Notes under the pieces: model-generated | The model's database searches: none | The model's input: only the letters and a program-made list of their open reading frames with translations | Told to the model about the DNA's origin: nothing | Made by a program: the position numbers and the translations under genes | Origin: Limanda limanda | Taxonomy: Eukaryota; Chordata; Actinopteri; Pleuronectiformes; Pleuronectidae | Direction: 5' to 3' | Length of the DNA stretch: 64,000 nt | Assembly (NCBI RefSeq): GCF_963576545.1 | Contig: NW_026870394.1 | Location: 496,001 to 560,000 of the forward strand | In this document: piece by piece, positions 25,107 through 39,600 of the stretch | How positions within the stretch are numbered: the first letter of the stretch is position 1 | How the letters are laid out: the number at the start of each line of letters is the position of its first letter

Positions 25107-27356
25107 CCGACCTTCACAAAAAAAGTTATTCAAGAATATCTCTTTCTCCTATGTGCTTTCATCCCTAACCCTAACCCTAACCCTTCCGAAAGTCGGAGAA
25201 GCTCAAGGATGGTACCGATCGATGCGCGCTACCCCATTTAGTGGGGGTAGAGCCTACTTGCAAGTCTCTCCGACCTTCACAAAAAAAGTTATTCAAGAAT
25301 ATCTCCTCAGATTTGGGGGAATTTCGTCGGTCGACCTCTTCCGAAGGTCGTACAAGCTCGGGGATGGTACCAATCGATCCGCAGGACCCAAATTAGTCCA
25401 GATGCAACCACTTTCCAAGTCTCTCCGACCTTCACAAAAAAAGTTATTCAAGAATATCTCTTTCTCCTATGTGCTTTCATCCCTAACCCTAACCCTAACC
25501 CTTCCGAAAGTCGGAGAAGCTCAAGGATGGTACCGATCGATGCGCGCTACCCCATTTAGTGGGGGTAGAGCCTACTTGCAAGTCTTTCCGACCTTCACAA
25601 AAAAAGTTATTCAAGAATATCTCTTTCTCCTATGTGCTTTCATCCCTAACCCTAACCCTAACCCTTCCGAAAGTCGGAGAAGCTCAAGGATGGTACCGAT
25701 CGATGCGCGCTACCCCATTTAGTGGGGGTAGAGCCTACTTGCAAGTCTCTCCGACCTTCACAAAAAAAGTTATTCAAGAATATCTCTTTCTCCTATGTGC
25801 TTTCATCCCTAACCCTAACCCTAACCCTTCCGAAAGTCGGAGAAGCTCAAGGATGGTACCGATCGATGCGCGCAACCCCATTTAGTGGGGGTAGAGCCTA
25901 CTTGCAAGTCTCTCCGACCTTCACAAAAAAGGTTATTCAAGAATATCTCCTCAGATTTGGGGGAATTTCGTCGGTCGACCTCTTCCGAAGGTCGTACAAG
26001 CTCAGGGATGGTACCAATCGATCCGCAGGACCCAAATTAGTCCAGATGCAACCACTTTCCAAGTCTCTCCGACCTTCACAAAAAAAGTTATTCAAGAATA
26101 TCTCTTTCTCCTATGTGCTTTCATCCCTAACCCTAACCCTAACCCTTCCGAAAGTCGGAGAAGCTCAAGGATGGTACCGATCGATGCGCGCTACCCCATT
26201 TAGTGGGGGTAGAGCCTACTTGCAAGTCTCTCCGACCTTCACAAAAAAAGTTATTCAAGAATATCTCTTTCTCCTATGTGCTTTCATCCCTAACCCTAAC
26301 CCTAACCCTTCCGAAAGTCGGAGAAGCTCAAGGATGGTACCGATCGATGCGCGCAACCCCATTTAGTGGGGGTAGAGCCTACTTGCAAGTCTCTCCGACC
26401 TTCACAAAAAAGGTTATTCAAGAATATCTCCTCAGATTTGGGGGAATTTCGTCGGTCGACCTCTTCCGAAGGTCGTACAAGCTCGGGGATGGTACCAATC
26501 GATCCGCAGGACCCAAATTAGTCCAGATGCAACCACTTTCCAAGTCTCTCCGACCTTCACAAAAAAAGTTATTCAAGAATATCTCTTTCTCCTATGTGCT
26601 TTCATCCCTAACCCTAACCCTAACCCTTCCGAAAGTCGGAGAAGCTCAAGGATGGTACCGATCGATGCGCGCTACCCCATTTAGTGGGGGTAGAGCCTAC
26701 TTGCAAGTCTCTCCGACCTTCACAAAAAAAGTTATTCAAGAATATCTCCTCAGATTTGGGGGAATTTCGTCGGTCGACCTCTTCCGAAGGTCGTACAAGC
26801 TCGGGGATGGTACCAATCGATCCGCAGGACCCAAATTAGTCCAGATGCAACCACTTTCCAAGTCTCTCCGACCTTCACAAAAAAAGTTATTCAAGAATAT
26901 CTCTTTCTCCTATGTGCTTTCATCCCTAACCCTAACCCTAACCCTTCCGAAAGTCGGAGAAGCTCAAGGATGGTACCGATCGATGCGCGCTACCCCATTT
27001 AGTGGGGGTAGAGCCTACTTGCAAGTCTCTCCGACCTTCACAAAAAAAGTTATTCAAGAATATCTCTTTCTCCTATGTGCTTTCATCCCTAACCCTAACC
27101 CTAACCCTTCCGAAAGTCGGAGAAGCTCAAGGATGGTACCGATCGATGCGCGCTACCCCATTTAGTGGGGGTAGAGCCTACTTGCAAGTCTCTCCGACCT
27201 TCACAAAAAAAGTTATTCAAGAATATCTCTTTCTCCTATGTGCTTTCATCCCTAACCCTAACCCTAACCCTTCCGAAAGTCGGAGAAGCTCAAGGATGGT
27301 ACCGATCGATGCGCGCTACCCCATTTAGTGGGGGTAGAGCCTACTTGCAAGTCTCT
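24471..27356 (+). repeat. 1,443-bp (9-mer) tandem duplication overlapping the 26-mer edge
   Basis: Monomers at 24471-25913 and 25914-27356 have the same order: B, A2, B, A, B, A3. In both copies the first B has CTCAGGGA with AAAAAAGG and the second B has AAAAAAGG only. The copies differ by TCTTTCCG at the end of the monomer at 25425 and by GCAACC in the last A of copy 1 only. This explains why the surrounding 13-mer looks expanded here. Confidence 0.85.
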
Positions 27357-27682
27357 CCGACCTTCACAAAAAAAGTTATTCAAGAATATCTCTTTCTCCT
27401 ATGTGCTTTCATCCCTAACCCTAACCCTAACCCTTCCGAAAGTCGGAGAAGCTCAAGGATGGTACCGATCGATGCGCGCTACCCCATTTAGTGGGGGTAG
27501 AGCCTACTTGCAAGTCTCTCCGACCTTCACAAAAAAAGTTATTCAAGAATATCTCTTTCTCCTATGTGCTTTCATCCCTAACCCTAACCCTAACCCTTCC
27601 GAAAGTCGGAGAAGCTCAAGGATGGTACTGATCGATGCGCGCAACCCCATTTAGTGGGGGTAGAGCCTACTTGCAAGTCTCT

Positions 27683-30600
27683 CCGACCTTCACAAAAAAA
27701 GTTATTCAAGAATATCTCCTCAGATTTGGGGGAATTTCGTCGGTCGACCTCTTCCGAAGGTCGTACAAGCTCGGGGATGGTACCAATCGATCCGCAGGAC
27801 CCAAATTAGTCCAGATGCAACCACTTTCCAAGTCTCTCCGACCTTCACAAAAAAAGTTATTCAAGAATATCTCTTTCTCCTATGTGCTTTCATCCCTAAC
27901 CCTAACCCTAACCCTTCCGAAAGTCGGAGAAGCTCAAGGATGGTACCGATCGATGCGCGCTACCCCATTTAGTGGGGGTAGAGCCTACTTGCAAGTCTCT
28001 CCGACCTTCACAAAAAAAGTTATTCAAGAATATCTCTTTCTCCTATGTGCTTTCATCCCTAACCCTAACCCTAACCCTTCCGAAAGTCGGAGAAGCTCAA
28101 GGATGGTACCGATCGATGCGCGCAACCCCATTTAGTGGGGGTAGAGCCTACTTGCAAGTCTCTCCGACCTTCACAAAAAAGGTTATTCAAGAATATCTCC
28201 TCAGATTTGGGGGAATTTCGTCGGTCGACCTCTTCCGAAGGTCGTACAAGCTCAGGGATGGTACCAATCGATCCGCAGGACCCAAATTAGTCCAGATGCA
28301 ACCACTTTCCAAGTCTCTCCGACCTTCACAAAAAAAGTTATTCAAGAATATCTCTTTCTCCTATGTGCTTTCATCCCTAACCCTAACCCTAACCCTTCCG
28401 AAAGTCGGAGAAGCTCAAGGATGGTACCGATCGATGCGCGCTACCCCATTTAGTGGGGGTAGAGCCTACTTGCAAGTCTCTCCGACCTTCACAAAAAAAG
28501 TTATTCAAGAATATCTCTTTCTCCTATGTGCTTTCATCCCTAACCCTAACCCTAACCCTTCCGAAAGTCGGAGAAGCTCAAGGATGGTACCGATCGATGC
28601 GCGCAACCCCATTTAGTGGGGGTAGAGCCTACTTGCAAGTCTCTCCGACCTTCACAAAAAAGGTTATTCAAGAATATCTCCTCAGATTTGGGGGAATTTC
28701 GTCGGTCGACCTCTTCCGAAGGTCGTACAAGCTCGGGGATGGTACCAATCGATCCGCAGGACCCAAATTAGTCCAGATGCAACCACTTTCCAAGTCTCTC
28801 CGACCTTCACAAAAAAAGTTATTCAAGAATATCTCTTTCTCCTATGTGCTTTCATCCCTAACCCTAACCCTAACCCTTCCGAAAGTCGGAGAAGCTCAAG
28901 GATGGTACCGATCGATGCGCGCTACCCCATTTAGTGGGGGTAGAGCCTACTTGCAAGTCTCTCCGACCTTCACAAAAAAAGTTATTCAAGAATATCTCCT
29001 CAGATTTGGGGGAATTTCGTCGGTCGACCTCTTCCGAAGGTCGTACAAGCTCGGGGATGGTACCAATCGATCCGCAGGACCCAAATTAGTCCAGATGCAA
29101 CCACTTTCCAAGTCTCTCCGACCTTCACAAAAAAAGTTATTCAAGAATATCTCTTTCTCCTATGTGCTTTCATCCCTAACCCTAACCCTAACCCTTCCGA
29201 AAGTCGGAGAAGCTCAAGGATGGTACCGATCGATGCGCGCTACCCCATTTAGTGGGGGTAGAGCCTACTTGCAAGTCTCTCCGACCTTCACAAAAAAAGT
29301 TATTCAAGAATATCTCTTTCTCCTATGTGCTTTCATCCCTAACCCTAACCCTAACCCTTCCGAAAGTCGGAGAAGCTCAAGGATGGTACCGATCGATGCG
29401 CGCTACCCCATTTAGTGGGGGTAGAGCCTACTTGCAAGTCTCTCCGACCTTCACAAAAAAAGTTATTCAAGAATATCTCTTTCTCCTATGTGCTTTCATC
29501 CCTAACCCTAACCCTAACCCTTCCGAAAGTCGGAGAAGCTCAAGGATGGTACCGATCGATGCGCGCTACCCCATTTAGTGGGGGTAGAGCCTACTTGCAA
29601 GTCTCTCCGACCTTCACAAAAAAAGTTATTCAAGAATATCTCTTTCTCCTATGTGCTTTCATCCCTAACCCTAACCCTAACCCTTCCGAAAGTCGGAGAA
29701 GCTCAAGGATGGTACTGATCGATGCGCGCAACCCCATTTAGTGGGGGTAGAGCCTACTTGCAAGTCTCTCCGACCTTCACAAAAAAAGTTATTCAAGAAT
29801 ATCTCCTCAGATTTGGGGGAATTTCGTCGGTCGACCTCTTTCGAAGGTCGTACAAGCTCGGGGATGGTACCAATCGATCCGCAGGACCCAAATTAGTCCA
29901 GATGCAACCACTTTCCAAGTCTCTCCGACCTTCACAAAAAAAGTTATTCAAGAATATCTCTTTCTCCTATGTGCTTTCATCCCTAACCCTAACCCTAACC
30001 CTTCCGAAAGTCGGAGAAGCTCAAGGATGGTACCGATCGATGCGCGCTACCCCATTTAGTGGGGGTAGAGCCTACTTGCAAGTCTCTCCGACCTTCACAA
30101 AAAAAGTTATTCAAGAATATCTCTTTCTCCTATGTGCTTTCATCCCTAACCCTAACCCTAACCCTTCCGAAAGTCGGAGAAGCTCAAGGATGGTACCGAT
30201 CGATGCGCGCTACCCCATTTAGTGGGGGTAGAGCCTATTTGCAAGTCTCTCCGACCTTCACAAAAAAAGTTATTCACGAATATCTCTTTCTCCTATGTGC
30301 TTTCATCCCTAACCCTAACCCTAACCCTTCCGAAAGTCGGAGAAGCTCAAGGATGGTACCGATCGATGCGCGCTACCCCATTTAGTGGGGGTAAGGCCTA
30401 CTTGCAAGTCTCTCCGACCTTCACAAAAAAAGTTATTCAAGAATATCTCTTTCTCCTATGTGCTTTCATCCCTAACCCTAACCCTAACCCTTCCGAAAGT
30501 CGGAGAAGCTCAAGGATGGTACCGATCGATGCGCGCTACCCCATTTAGTGGGGGTAGAGCCTACTTGCAAGTCTCTCCGACCTTCACAAAAAAAGTTATT

Positions 30601-33600
30601 CAAGAATATCTCTTTCTCCTATGTGCTTTCATCCCTAACCCTAACCCTAACCCTTCCGAAAGTCGGAGAAGCTCAAGGATGGTACCGATCGATGCGCGCA
30701 ACCCCATTTAGTGGGGGTAGAGCCTACTTGCAAGTCTCTCCGACCTTCACAAAAAAGGTTATTCAAGAATATCTCCTCAGATTTGGGGGAATTTCGTCGG
30801 TCGACCTCTTCCGAAGGTCGTACAAGCTCGGGGATGGTACCAATCGATCCGCAGGACCCAAATTAGTCCAGATGCAACCACTTTCCAAGTCTCTCCGACC
30901 TTCACAAAAAAAGTTATTCAAGAATATCTCTTTCTCCTATGTGCTTTCATCCCTAACCCTAACCCTAACCCTTCCGAAAGTCGGAGAAGCTCAAGGATGG
31001 TACCGATCGATGCGCGCTACCCCATTTAGTGGGGGTAGAGCCTACTTGCAAGTCTCTCCGACCTTCACAAAAAAAGTTATTCAAGAATATCTCCTCAGAT
31101 TTGGGGGAATTTCGTCGGTCGACCTCTTCCGAAGGTCGTACAAGCTCGGGGATGGTACCAATCGATCCGCAGGACCCAAATTAGTCCAGATGCAACCACT
31201 TTCCAAGTCTCTCCGACCTTCACAAAAAAAGTTATTCAAGAATATCTCTTTCTCCTATGTGCTTTCATCCCTAACCCTAACCCTAACCCTTCCGAAAGTC
31301 GGAGAAGCTCAAGGATGGTACCGATCGATGCGCGCTACCCCATTTAGTGGGGGTAGAGCCTACTTGCAAGTCTCTCCGACCTTCACAAAAAAAGTTATTC
31401 AAGAATATCTCTTTCTCCTATGTGCTTTCATCCCTAACCCTAACCCTAACCCTTCCGAAAGTCGGAGAAGCTCAAGGATGGTACCGATCGATGCGCGCTA
31501 CCCCATTTAGTGGGGGTAGAGCCTACTTGCAAGTCTCTCCGACCTTCACAAAAAAAGTTATTCAAGAATATCTCTTTCTCCTATGTGCTTTCATCCCTAA
31601 CCCTAACCCTAACCCTTCCGAAAGTCGGAGAAGCTCAAGGATGGTACCGATCGATGCGCGCTACCCCATTTAGTGGGGGTAGAGCCTACTTGCAAGTCTC
31701 TCCGACCTTCACAAAAAAAGTTATTCAAGAATATCTCTTTCTCCTATGTGCTTTCATCCCTAACCCTAACCCTAACCCTTCCGAAAGTCGGAGAAGCTCA
31801 AGGATGGTACTGATCGATGCGCGCAACCCCATTTAGTGGGGGTAGAGCCTACTTGCAAGTCTCTCCGACCTTCACAAAAAAAGTTATTCAAGAATATCTC
31901 CTCAGATTTGGGGGAATTTCGTCGGTCGACCTCTTCCGAAGGTCGTACAAGCTCGGGGATGGTACCAATCGATCCTCAGGATCCAAATTAGTCCAGATGC
32001 AACCACTTTCCAAGTCTCTCCGACCTTCACAAAAAAAGTTATTCAAGAATATCTCTTTCTCCTATGTGCTTTCATCCCTAACCCTAACCCTAACCCTTCC
32101 GAAAGTCGGAGAAGCTCAAGGATGGTACCGATCGATGTGCGCTACCCCATTTAGTGGGGGTAGAGCCTACTTGCAAGTCTCTCCGACCTTCACAAAAAAA
32201 GTTATTCAAGAATATCTCTTTCTCCTATGTGCTTTCATCCCTAACCCTAACCCTAACCCTTCCGAAAGTCGGAGAAGCTCAAGGATGGTACTGATCGATG
32301 CGCGCAACCCCATTTAGTGGGGGTAGAGCCTACTTGCAAGTCTCTCCGACCTTCACAAAAAAAGTTATTCAAGAATATCTCCTCAGATTTGGGGGAATTT
32401 CGTCGGTCGACCTCTTCCGAAGGTCGTACAAGCTCGGGGATGGTACCAATCGATCCGCAGGACCCAAATTAGTCCAGATGCAACCACTTTTCAAGTCTCT
32501 CCGACCTTCACAAAAAAAGTTATTCAAGAATATCTCTTTCTCCTATGTGCTTTCATCCCTAACCCTAACCCTAACCCTTCCGAAAGTCGGAGAAGCTCAA
32601 GGATGGTACCGATCGATGCGCGCTACCCCATTTAGTGGGGGTAGAGCCTACTTGCAAGTCTCTCCGACCTTCACAAAAAAAGTTATTCAAGAATATCTCT
32701 TTCTCCTATGTGCTTTCATCCCTAACCCTAACCCTAACCCTTCCGAAAGTCGGAGAAGCTCAAGGATGGTACCGATCGATGCGCGCAACCCCATTTAGTG
32801 GGGGTAGAGCCTACTTGCAAGTCTCTCCGACCTTCACAAAAAAGGTTATTCAAGAATATCTCCTCAGATTTGGGGGAATTTCGTCGGTCGACCTCTTCCG
32901 AAGGTCGTACAAGCTCAGGGATGGTACCAATCGATCCGCAGGACCCAAATTAGTCCAGATGCAACCACTTTCCAAGTCTCTCCGACCTTCACAAAAAAAG
33001 TTATTCAAGAATATCTCTTTCTCCTATGTGCTTTCATCCCTAACCCTAACCCTAACCCTTCCGAAAGTCGGAGAAGCTCAAGGATGGTACCGATCGATGC
33101 GCGCTACCCCATTTAGTGGGGGTAGAGCCTACTTGCAAGTCTCTCCGACCTTCACAAAAAAAGTTATTCAAGAATATCTCTTTCTCCTATGTGCTTTCAT
33201 CCCTAACCCTAACCCTAACCCTTCCGAAAGTCGGAGAAGCTCAAGGATGGTACCGATCGATGCGCGCAACCCCATTTAGTGGGGGTAGAGCCTACTTGCA
33301 AGTCTCTCCGACCTTCACAAAAAAGGTTATTCAAGAATATCTCCTCAGATTTGGGGGAATTTCGTCGGTCGACCTCTTCCGAAGGTCGTACAAGCTCGGG
33401 GATGGTACCAATCGATCCGCAGGACCCAAATTAGTCCAGATGCAACCACTTTCCAAGTCTCTCCGACCTTCACAAAAAAAGTTATTCAAGAATATCTCTT
33501 TCTCCTATGTGCTTTCATCCCTAACCCTAACCCTAACCCTTCCGAAAGTCGGAGAAGCTCAAGGATGGTACCGATCGATGCGCGCTACCCCATTTAGTGG

Positions 33601-36600
33601 GGGTAGAGCCTACTTGCAAGTCTCTCCGACCTTCACAAAAAAAGTTATTCAAGAATATCTCCTCAGATTTGGGGGAATTTCGTCGGTCGACCTCTTCCGA
33701 AGGTCGTACAAGCTCGGGGATGGTACCAATCGATCCGCAGGACCCAAATTAGTCCAGATGCAACCACTTTCCAAGTCTCTCCGACCTTCACAAAAAAAGT
33801 TATTCAAGAATATCTCTTTCTCCTATGTGCTTTCATCCCTAACCCTAACCCTAACCCTTCCGAAAGTCGGAGAAGCTCAAGGATGGTACCGATCGATGCG
33901 CGCTACCCCATTTAGTGGGGGTAGAGCCTACTTGCAAGTCTCTCCGACCTTCACAAAAAAAGTTATTCAAGAATATCTCTTTCTCCTATGTGCTTTCATC
34001 CCTAACCCTAACCCTAACCCTTCCGAAAGTCGGAGAAGCTCAAGGATGGTACCGATCGATGCGCGCTACCCCATTTAGTGGGGGTAGAGCCTACTTGCAA
34101 GTCTCTCCGACCTTCACAAAAAAAGTTATTCAAGAATATCTCTTTCTCCTATGTGCTTTCATCCCTAACCCTAACCCTAACCCTTCCGAAAGTCGGAGAA
34201 GCTCAAGGATGGTACCGATCGATGCGCGCTACCCCATTTAGTGGGGGTAGAGCCTACTTGCAAGTCTCTCCGACCTTCACAAAAAAAGTTATTCAAGAAT
34301 ATCTCTTTCTCCTATGTGCTTTCATCCCTAACCCTAACCCTAACCCTTCCGAAAGTCGGAGAAGCTCAAGGATGGTACTGATCGATGCGCGCAACCCCAT
34401 TTAGTGGGGGTAGAGCCTACTTGCAAGTCTCTCCGACCTTCACAAAAAAAGTTATTCAAGAATATCTCCTCAGATTTGGGGGAATTTCGTCGGTCGACCT
34501 CTTCCGAAGGTCGTACAAGCTCGGGGATGGTACCAATCGATCCGCAGGACCCAAATTAGTCCAGATGCAACCACTTTCCAAGTCTCTCCGACCTTCACAA
34601 AAAAAGTTATTCAAGAATATCTCTTTCTCCTATGTGCTTTCATCCCTAACCCTAACCCTAACCCTTCCGAAAGTCGGAGAAGCTCAAGGATGGTACCGAT
34701 CGATGTGCGCTACCCCATTTAGTGGGGGTAGAGCCTACTTGCAAGTCTCTCCGACCTTCACAAAAAAAGTTATTCAAGAATATCTCCTCAGATTTGGGGG
34801 AATTTCGTCGGTCGACCTCTTCCGAAGGTCGTACAAGCTCGGGGATGGTACCAATCGATCCGCAGGACCCAAATTAGTCCAGATGCAACCACTTTCCAAG
34901 TCTCTCCGACCTTCACAAAAAAAGTTATTCAAGAATATCTCTTTCTCCTATGTGCTTTCATCCCTAACCCTAACCCTAACCCTTCCGAAAGTCGGAGAAG
35001 CTCAAGGATGGTACCGATCGATGCGCGCTACCCCATTTAGTGGGGGTAGAGCCTACTTGCAAGTCTCTCCGACCTTCACAAAAAAAGTTATTCAAGAATA
35101 TCTCTTTCTCCTATGTGCTTTCATCCCTAACCCTAACCCTAACCCTTCCGAAAGTCGGAGAAGCTCAAGGATGGTACCGATCGATGCGCGCAACCCCATT
35201 TAGTGGGGGTAGAGCCTACTTGCAAGTCTCTCCGACCTTCACAAAAAAGGTTATTCAAGAATATCTCCTCAGATTTGGGGGAATTTCGTCGGTCGACCTC
35301 TTCCGAAGGTCGTACAAGCTCAGGGATGGTACCAATCGATCCGCAGGACCCAAATTAGTCCAGATGCAACCACTTTCCAAGTCTCTCCGACCTTCACAAA
35401 AAAAGTTATTCAAGAATATCTCTTTCTCCTATGTGCTTTCATCCCTAACCCTAACCCTAACCCTTCCGAAAGTCGGAGAAGCTCAAGGATGGTACCGATC
35501 GATGCGCGCTACCCCATTTAGTGGGGGTAGAGCCTACTTGCAAGTCTCTCCGACCTTCACAAAAAAAGTTATTCAAGAATATCTCTTTCTCCTATGTGCT
35601 TTCATCCCTAACCCTAACCCTAACCCTTCCGAAAGTCGGAGAAGCTCAAGGATGGTACCGATCGATGCGCGCAACCCCATTTAGTGGGGGTAGAGCCTAC
35701 TTGCAAGTCTCTCCGACCTTCACAAAAAAGGTTATTCAAGAATATCTCCTCAGATTTGGGGGAATTTCGTCGGTCGACCTCTTCCGAAGGTCGTACAAGC
35801 TCGGGGATGGTACCAATCGATCCGCAGGACCCAAATTAGTCCAGATGCAACCACTTTCCAAGTCTCTCCGACCTTCACAAAAAAAGTTATTCAAGAATAT
35901 CTCTTTCTCCTATGTGCTTTCATCCCTAACCCTAACCCTAACCCTTCCGAAAGTCGGAGAAGCTCAAGGATGGTACCGATCGATGCGCGCTACCCCATTT
36001 AGTGGGGGTAGAGCCTACTTGCAAGTCTCTCCGACCTTCACAAAAAAAGTTATTCAAGAATATCTCCTCAGATTTGGGGGAATTTCGTCGGTCAACCTCT
36101 TCCGAAGGTCGTACAAGCTCGGGGATGGTACCAATCGATCCGCAGGACCCAAATTAGTCCAGATGCAACCACTTTCCAAGTCTCTCCGACCTTCACAAAA
36201 AAAGTTATTCAAGAATATCTCTTTCTCCTATGTGCTTTCATCCCTAACCCTAACCCTAACCCTTCCGAAAGTCGGAGAAGCTCAAGGATGGTACCGATCG
36301 ATGCGCGCTACCCCATTTAGTGGGGGTAGAGCCTACTTGCAAGTCTCTCCGACCTTCACAAAAAAAGTTATTCAAGAATATCTCTTTCTCCTATGTGCTT
36401 TCATCCCTAACCCTAACCCTAACCCTTCCGAAAGTCGGAGAAGCTCAAGGATGGTACCGATCGATGCGCGCTACCCCATTTAGTGGGGGTAGAGCCTACT
36501 TGCAAGTCTCTCCGACCTTCACAAAAAAAGTTATTCAAGAATATCTCTTTCTCCTATGTGCTTTCATCCCTAACCCTAACCCTAACCCTTCCGAAAGTCG

Positions 36601-39600
36601 GAGAAGCTCAAGGATGGTACCGATCGATGCGCGCTACCCCATTTAGTGGGGGTAGAGCCTACTTGCAAGTCTCTCCGACCTTCACAAAAAAAGTTATTCA
36701 AGAATATCTCTTTCTCCTATGTGCTTTCATCCCTAACCCTAACCCTAACCCTTCCGAAAGTCGGAGAAGCTCAAGGATGGTACTGATCGATGCGCGCAAC
36801 CCCATTTAGTGGGGGTAGAGCCTACTTGCAAGTCTCTCCGACCTTCACAAAAAAAGTTATTCAAGAATATCTCCTCAGATTTGGGGGAATTTCGTCGGTC
36901 GACCTCTTCCGAAGGTCGTACAAGCTCGGGGATGGTACCAATCGATCCGCAGGACCCAAATTAGTCCAGATGCAACCACTTTCCAAGTCTCTCCGACCTT
37001 CACAAAAAAAGTTATTCAAGAATATCTCTTTCTCCTATGTGCTTTCATCCCTAACCCTAACCCTTCCGAAAGTCGGAGAAGCTCAAGGATGGTACCGATC
37101 GATGCGCGCTACCCCATTTAGTGGGGGTAGAGCCTACTTGCAAGTCTCTCCGACCTTCACAAAAAAAGTTATTCAAGAATATCTCTTTCTCCTATGTGCT
37201 TTCATCCCTAACCCTAACCCTAACCCTTCCGAAAGTCGGAGAAGCTCAAGGATGGTACCGATCGATGCGCGCAACCCCATTTAGTGGGGGTAGAGCCTAC
37301 TTGCAAGTCTCTCCGACCTTCACAAAAAAGGTTATTCAAGAATATCTCCTCAGATTTGGGGGAATTTCGTCGGTCGACCTCTTCCGAAGGTCGTACAAGC
37401 TCAGGGATGGTACCAATCGATCCGCAGGACCCAAATTAGTCCAGATGCAACCACTTTCCAAGTCTCTCCGACCTTCACAAAAAAAGTTATTCAAGAATAT
37501 CTCTTTCTCCTATGTGCTTTCATCCCTAACCCTAACCCTAACCCTTCCGAAAGTCGGAGAAGCTCAAGGATGGTACCGATCGATGCGCGCTACCCCATTT
37601 AGTGGGGGTAGAGCCTACTTGCAAGTCTCTCCGACCTTCACAAAAAAAGTTATTCAAGAATATCTCTTTCTCCTATGTGCTTTCATCCCTAACCCTAACC
37701 CTAACCCTTCCGAAAGTCGGAGAAGCTCAAGGATGGTACCGATCGATGCGCGCAACCCCATTTAGTGGGGGTAGAGCCTACTTGCAAGTCTCTCCGACCT
37801 TCACAAAAAAGGTTATTCAAGAATATCTCCTCAGATTTGGGGGAATTTCGTCGGTCGACCTCTTCCGAAGGTCGTACAAGCTCGGGGATGGTACCAATCG
37901 ATCCGCAGGACCCAAATTAGTCCAGATGCAACCACTTTCCAAGTCTCTCCGACCTTCACAAAAAAAGTTATTCAAGAATATCTCTTTCTCCTATGTGCTT
38001 TCATCCCTAACCCTAACCCTAACCCTTCCGAAAGTCGGAGAAGCTCAAGGATGGTACCGATCGATGCGCGCTACCCCATTTAGTGGGGGTAGAGCCTACT
38101 TGCAAGTCTCTCCGACCTTCACAAAAAAAGTTATTCAAGAATATCTCTTTCTCCTATGTGCTTTCATCCCTAACCCTAACCCTAACCCTTCCGAAAGTCG
38201 GAGAAGCTCAAGGATGGTACCGATCGATGCGCGCTACCCCATTTAGTGGGGGTAGAGCCTACTTGCAAGTCTCTCCGACCTTCACAAAAAAAGTTATTCA
38301 AGAATATCTCTTTCTCCTATGTGCTTTCATCCCTAACCCTAACCCTAACCCTTCCGAAAGTCGGAGAAGCTCAAGGATGGTACTGATCGATGCGCGCAAC
38401 CCCATTTAGTGGGGGTAGAGCCTACTTGCAAGTCTCTCCGACCTTCACAAAAAAAGTTATTCAAGAATATCTCCTCAGATTTGGGGGAATTTCGTCGGTC
38501 GACCTCTTTCGAAGGTCGTACAAGCTCGGGGATGGTACCAATCGATCCGCAGGACCCAAATTAGTCCAGATGCAACCACTTTCCAAGTCTCTCCGACCTT
38601 CACAAAAAAAGTTATTCAAGAATATCTCTTTCTCCTATGTGCTTTCATCCCTAACCCTAACCCTAACCCTTCCGAAAGTCGGAGAAGCTCAAGGATGGTA
38701 CCGATCGATGCGCGCTACCCCATTTAGTGGGGGTAGAGCCTACTTGCAAGTCTCTCCGACCTTCACAAAAAAAGTTATTCAAGAATATCTCTTTCTCCTA
38801 TGTGCTTTCATCCCTAACCCTAACCCTAACCCTTCCGAAAGTCGGAGAAGCTCAAGGATGGTACCGATCGATGCGCGCTACCCCATTTAGTGGGGGTAGA
38901 GCCTATTTGCAAGTCTCTCCGACCTTCACAAAAAAAGTTATTCACGAATATCTCTTTCTCCTATGTGCTTTCATCCCTAACCCTAACCCTAACCCTTCCG
39001 AAAGTCGGAGAAGCTCAAGGATGGTACCGATCGATGCGCGCTACCCCATTTAGTGGGGGTAAGGCCTACTTGCAAGTCTCTCCGACCTTCACAAAAAAAG
39101 TTATTCAAGAATATCTCTTTCTCCTATGTGCTTTCATCCCTAACCCTAACCCTAACCCTTCCGAAAGTCGGAGAAGCTCAAGGATGGTACCGATCGATGC
39201 GCGCTACCCCATTTAGTGGGGGTAGAGCCTACTTGCAAGTCTCTCCGACCTTCACAAAAAAAGTTATTCAAGAATATCTCTTTCTCCTATGTGCTTTCAT
39301 CCCTAACCCTAACCCTTCCGAAAGTCGGAGAAGCTCAAGGATGGTACCGATCGATGCGCGCAACCCCATTTAGTGGGGGTAGAGCCTACTTGCAAGTCTC
39401 TCCGACCTTCACAAAAAAGGTTATTCAAGAATATCTCCTCAGATTTGGGGGAATTTCGTCGGTCGACCTCTTCCGAAGGTCGTACAAGCTCGGGGATGGT
39501 ACCAATCGATCCGCAGGACCCAAATTAGTCCAGATGCAACCACTTTCCAAGTCTCTCCGACCTTCACAAAAAAAGTTATTCAAGAATATCTCTTTCTCCT

